Assembly: GCA_002421995.1 (NCBI GenBank)
Contig: DISP01000153.1
Coordinates: 1 to 9,862, forward strand
Origin: Bacteroidales bacterium UBA6207
GTDB taxonomy: Bacteria; Bacteroidota; Bacteroidia; Bacteroidales; F082
Length of the DNA stretch: 9,862 nucleotides
Direction: 5' to 3'
The position numbers and the translations under genes are program-made. Position 1 is the stretch's first letter. Every line of letters begins with the position of its first letter. Below the pieces are notes generated by a model. The model was not told the origin of the DNA, searched no databases, and worked only from the letters and a program-made list of their open reading frames with translations. This document shows, piece by piece, positions 7,263 to 9,862 of this stretch.

Positions 7263-7270
7263 TACTTTTG
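7263..7270 (+). promoter_or_regulatory. Candidate -7 element for cydAB
   Basis: TACTTTTG matches the Bacteroidota TAnnTTTG element exactly and would place the transcription start near 7277, about 54 bases before the cydA ATG. No TTG is found at the usual 17-23 base distance upstream. The promoter may therefore be weak or depend on an activator. Confidence 0.35.
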
Positions 7271-7330
7271 GTTAATCCCTGATCGAAAAGGGTCACTAAC
7301 AGATGTTACATAAAATTAAAGAATTATACA

Positions 7331-8719
7331 ATGGACGTTGAAATACTATCGCGGATTCAGTTCGCATTTACGGTGTCGTTTCATTACATCTATCCGCCGC
7401 TGAGCATAGGCCTGGGCTTGATGATGGTGCTGATGGAAGGCGCTTACCTCAAGACTGGCAACAAGGAATATGAGACACTAGCCCGGTTTTGGACAAAAAT
7501 CTTTGCCATCACCTTTGGGCTGGGCGTGGCCACCGGCATTGTGATGGAATTTGAATTTGGCACCAACTGGGCCACCTACTCACGCTTTGTGGGCGATGTG
7601 TTTGGCAGTGCACTGGCTGCGGAGGGCTTGTTTGCTTTTGCGCTCGAAAGCGGCTTTCTTGGTGTCTTGCTCTTTGGCTGGAACAGGGTGAAACCTGTTG
7701 TACACTTCATTTCCACTTTGGGTGTTTGGCTCGGTTCAATGTTTTCGGCTGTTTGGATTGTGATAGCCAACAGCTGGCAGCAAACACCGGCCGGATACCA
7801 CATTGTAGGCGAAGGGCTGAACGCACGTGCCGAAATCACCGACTTCTGGGCGATGGTTTTCAATCCTTCAAGTGTTGATCGCATCCTTCACACCTGGATT
7901 GGTGCTTTGATTGCAGGTGCTTTCCTTGTTATGAGCGTGCATGCCTGGTACCTGCTTAAAGGTCGCCACATCGAAATCTCAAAAAAAGCATTTACGATTG
8001 CCCTTTTCGCCGGTGCCGTTTTCTCGATTCTGCAACTGGTCACAGGCCATCACTCAGCAAGCGGTGTTGCAGTGAATCAGCCTGCCAAACTGGCTGCCTA
8101 CGAAGGACATTACAACAGTGCAGGCAAAGCCGATATGTACATTTTTGGATGGGTTGACCAGAAAAATCAAAAAGTGTATGGCCCATATATTCCGGGTGGT
8201 TTATCTTTTCTGATTCATGGCGATTTTGACACTAAGGTGCCGGCGCTCAATGATTTTCCAAAAGAAGACGTACCAAAACAAGTGAATGCAGTGTTTCAGT
8301 TTTATCACCTGATGGTGGCTTTTGGGATGTTCTTTATCGGCATCACACTTTTCGGAATATTTATGTGGTGGCGTGGCAAACTTTTTAATCAAAGATGGCT
8401 TTTGCTCATTTTTGTTTTCTCGGTGCTTTTACCACAATTGGCCAATCAATTTGGTTGGTTTGCAGCCGAGATGGGTCGTCAGCCCTGGGTGGTTTACGGT
8501 TTGTTGCGCACCTCTGATGCACTTTCGGTGGTTGTGACTGCCAACCAGGTGCTCTTCAGCCTGATTATGTTTACACTGCTCTACGCCTTGCTTTTTGTTT
8601 TGTTTATTTACCTGCTGAACAAAAAAATTCAGGCCGGACCTTACGATCTTCACAAGACCGAGCATCGGCCGGAACAGGAAGCCATTGCAGAAGTCATTGA
8701 CAATCAATCAAAAAACTAA
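7331..8719 (+). CDS. cydA: Cytochrome bd quinol oxidase subunit I
   Basis: CydA is the haem-carrying subunit of the cytochrome bd oxidase in the cytoplasmic membrane. It oxidises quinol at an outer-face loop and passes electrons through haems b558, b595 and d to oxygen. This copy has 462 residues. The known ligands and functional residues can be placed: His18, Glu98 and Glu106 (AAEGLFAFALES), His187 (ILHTWIG), Met328 (FYHLMVAFG) and Glu380 in AAEMGRQPW. The quinol-loop residues Lys253 and Glu258 lie in QPAKLAAYEGH. E. coli CydA has about 522 residues; the difference lies mainly in the quinol loop, so this is the short-loop type. Several hydrophobic membrane segments are evident. The start ATG at 7331 gives the usual N-terminus (ILSRIQFAFTVSFHYIYPPLSIGLG). 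The cydB gene follows after 11 bases, so the pair is an operon, divergent from the minus-strand genes. Confidence 0.97.
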   Translation: MDVEILSRIQFAFTVSFHYIYPPLSIGLGLMMVLMEGAYLKTGNKEYETLARFWTKIFAITFGLGVATGIVMEFEFGTNWATYSRFVGDVFGSALAAEGLFAFALESGFLGVLLFGWNRVKPVVHFISTLGVWLGSMFSAVWIVIANSWQQTPAGYHIVGEGLNARAEITDFWAMVFNPSSVDRILHTWIGALIAGAFLVMSVHAWYLLKGRHIEISKKAFTIALFAGAVFSILQLVTGHHSASGVAVNQPAKLAAYEGHYNSAGKADMYIFGWVDQKNQKVYGPYIPGGLSFLIHGDFDTKVPALNDFPKEDVPKQVNAVFQFYHLMVAFGMFFIGITLFGIFMWWRGKLFNQRWLLLIFVFSVLLPQLANQFGWFAAEMGRQPWVVYGLLRTSDALSVVVTANQVLFSLIMFTLLYALLFVLFIYLLNKKIQAGPYDLHKTEHRPEQEAIAEVIDNQSKN

Positions 8720-8730
8720 CATTTACAACA

Positions 8731-9765
8731 ATGGAAACATTTTTAGGAATAGATTATCCCACCTGGTGGTTTTTGGTGGTAGGCGCATTGTTTTCGGGCT
8801 ATGCTATCTTGGATGGATTTGATTTGGGCGCTGGCGCATGGCATTTGTTTTTCAGAAAAGAAGAAAGCCGCAGGATCGCGCTCAACGCCGTAGGCCCTGT
8901 TTGGGACGGCAACGAAGTGTGGTTGGTGATAGGTGGCGGCGCACTGTTTGCCGGATTTCCAATACTTTATGCTTCAATGTTTTCGGCACTTTACATACCC
9001 TTCATGCTGTTTTTGTTTGTGCTGATTTTGAGAGCCGTCAGCATTGAGTTTCGCAGCAAAGAGCCCATGTTTTGGTGGCGACAGATGTGGGACATCACCT
9101 ACAGCGTTTCAAGTACGTTGATGGCGCTTTTGTTGGGTGTGGTTGTCGGCAACCTATTAAAAGGAGTTGAATTGGGCCCGAATCATGATTTTTTAGGTCA
9201 CTGGACCGATTTTCTGAACCCTTATTCCATCATGGTAGGACTGACCACTGTGGCGCTGTTTATGATGCACGGCGCATTGTATCTTGCCATGAAAACAGAA
9301 GGTCGTTTGTTTACAAAGGTTAACGTTCTGCTCAAAAACGCCATCATCTTCTTCATTGTAAGTTACGGAATGGTAACGCTTTACACATTGATATATCTTC
9401 CACACCTGACCGATGATCTGCACCGGAATGCAGCATTATTCGTTGTGCCTGTGTTGGCATTTCTGAGCATTGCCAACATACCGAGATTGGTTTCCAAAGG
9501 AAAATATGTGCAGGCTTTTCTGTTTTCATCACTTACGATCAGTTTTTTGTTGATTCTGGTGGCTGTTGAGCTGTATCCTGTTTTGGTAATCTCAACTGTT
9601 GATCCTGCCTACAGCATCACGGTTTATAATGCAGCATCATCGCAAAAATCACTGGGTATCATGTTGTTGATGACAGTGATTGGCGCCCCGTTGGTGATAG
9701 CTTACACCATTTTTGTGTACAGGACATTCTGGGGCAAGGTGAAGATGGACGAAACAAGCTATTGA
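8731..9765 (+). CDS. cydB: Cytochrome bd quinol oxidase subunit II
   Basis: CydB is the second large membrane subunit of cytochrome bd oxidase. It pairs with CydA and is needed for assembly and stability of the haem sites. The 344-residue product shows family signatures near the N-terminus: ILDGFDLGAG (26-35) and GPVWDGNEVWLVIGGGALFAG (from residue 55). These include Asp59 of the WDGN motif. Multiple hydrophobic helices follow, ending in a short polar tail (FWGKVKMDETSY). It is shorter than E. coli CydB (about 379) but within the range of Bacteroidota homologues. It begins 11 bases after the cydA stop. No cydX-like small ORF or clear terminator was found in the 97 bases left after its TGA, and no cydDC transporter is in view. 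Confidence 0.96.
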   Translation: METFLGIDYPTWWFLVVGALFSGYAILDGFDLGAGAWHLFFRKEESRRIALNAVGPVWDGNEVWLVIGGGALFAGFPILYASMFSALYIPFMLFLFVLILRAVSIEFRSKEPMFWWRQMWDITYSVSSTLMALLLGVVVGNLLKGVELGPNHDFLGHWTDFLNPYSIMVGLTTVALFMMHGALYLAMKTEGRLFTKVNVLLKNAIIFFIVSYGMVTLYTLIYLPHLTDDLHRNAALFVVPVLAFLSIANIPRLVSKGKYVQAFLFSSLTISFLLILVAVELYPVLVISTVDPAYSITVYNAASSQKSLGIMLLMTVIGAPLVIAYTIFVYRTFWGKVKMDETSY

Positions 9766-9862
9766 GCAGAGCAATATGTTTGTTTGCCCGGGTGACTTGA
9801 AAAAAATTGGGTCAAAGTCATTGATGGGATTATTCAATTTTCTTTAATATGTTTTTGCAAAT

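Noticed and set aside
7036..7296. An 86-codon open frame on the minus strand overlapping the tatD remnant
   Set aside because: It is in a different frame from the recognisable TatD similarity, resembles no known protein and crosses the cydA upstream region. It is a chance frame.
9766..9862. Possible cydX gene or terminator after cydB
   Set aside because: No small membrane-protein frame with a start is visible, and the only pairing found (TGAC with GTCA) is too short for a terminator stem.

Overview
The window looks like chromosomal DNA of a Bacteroidota bacterium. The evidence is a TonB-dependent receptor with an N-terminal carboxypeptidase-D regulatory-like domain, start codons without clear Shine-Dalgarno sequences, and several upstream matches to the Bacteroidota promoter pattern (TTG, then about 17-21 bases, then TAnnTTTG). 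No rRNA, tRNA, CRISPR array or transposase was seen.

Layout. Positions 1-6651 hold five genes, all on the minus strand. In transcription order they are a DUF4143-type AAA ATPase (5452-6651), a TatD-family metal-dependent hydrolase (4666-5337), the tRNA t6A dehydratase tcdA (3944-4669, sharing an ATGA overlap with tatD), a TonB-dependent outer-membrane receptor (1460-3796) and, 20 bases later, a lipoprotein oligopeptidase B-like S9 peptidase cut off by the left edge (1-1439). Positions 6652-7330 are mostly non-coding. They hold the ATPase promoter inside a perfect inverted repeat, an AT-rich stretch, and a decayed fragment of a second tatD 5' end (6939-7133). Positions 7331-9765 on the plus strand encode cydA and cydB, the two main subunits of a cytochrome bd quinol oxidase.

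How the genes work together. CydA and CydB form one membrane complex that couples quinol oxidation to oxygen reduction, suited to low-oxygen respiration. TatD and TcdA are housekeeping enzymes that look translationally coupled. The receptor and the lipoprotein peptidase could form a peptide-handling pair at the envelope, but this is inferred only from adjacency. The ATPase looks like a stand-alone accessory gene.

The most notable structure is around the ATPase. It lies between an intact tatD and a displaced, broken tatD 5' end, which fits an insertion or duplication event at this locus. Its promoter elements fall inside the two arms of a 12-bp perfect inverted repeat, suggesting operator control. 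I did not find a clearly new multi-gene system.
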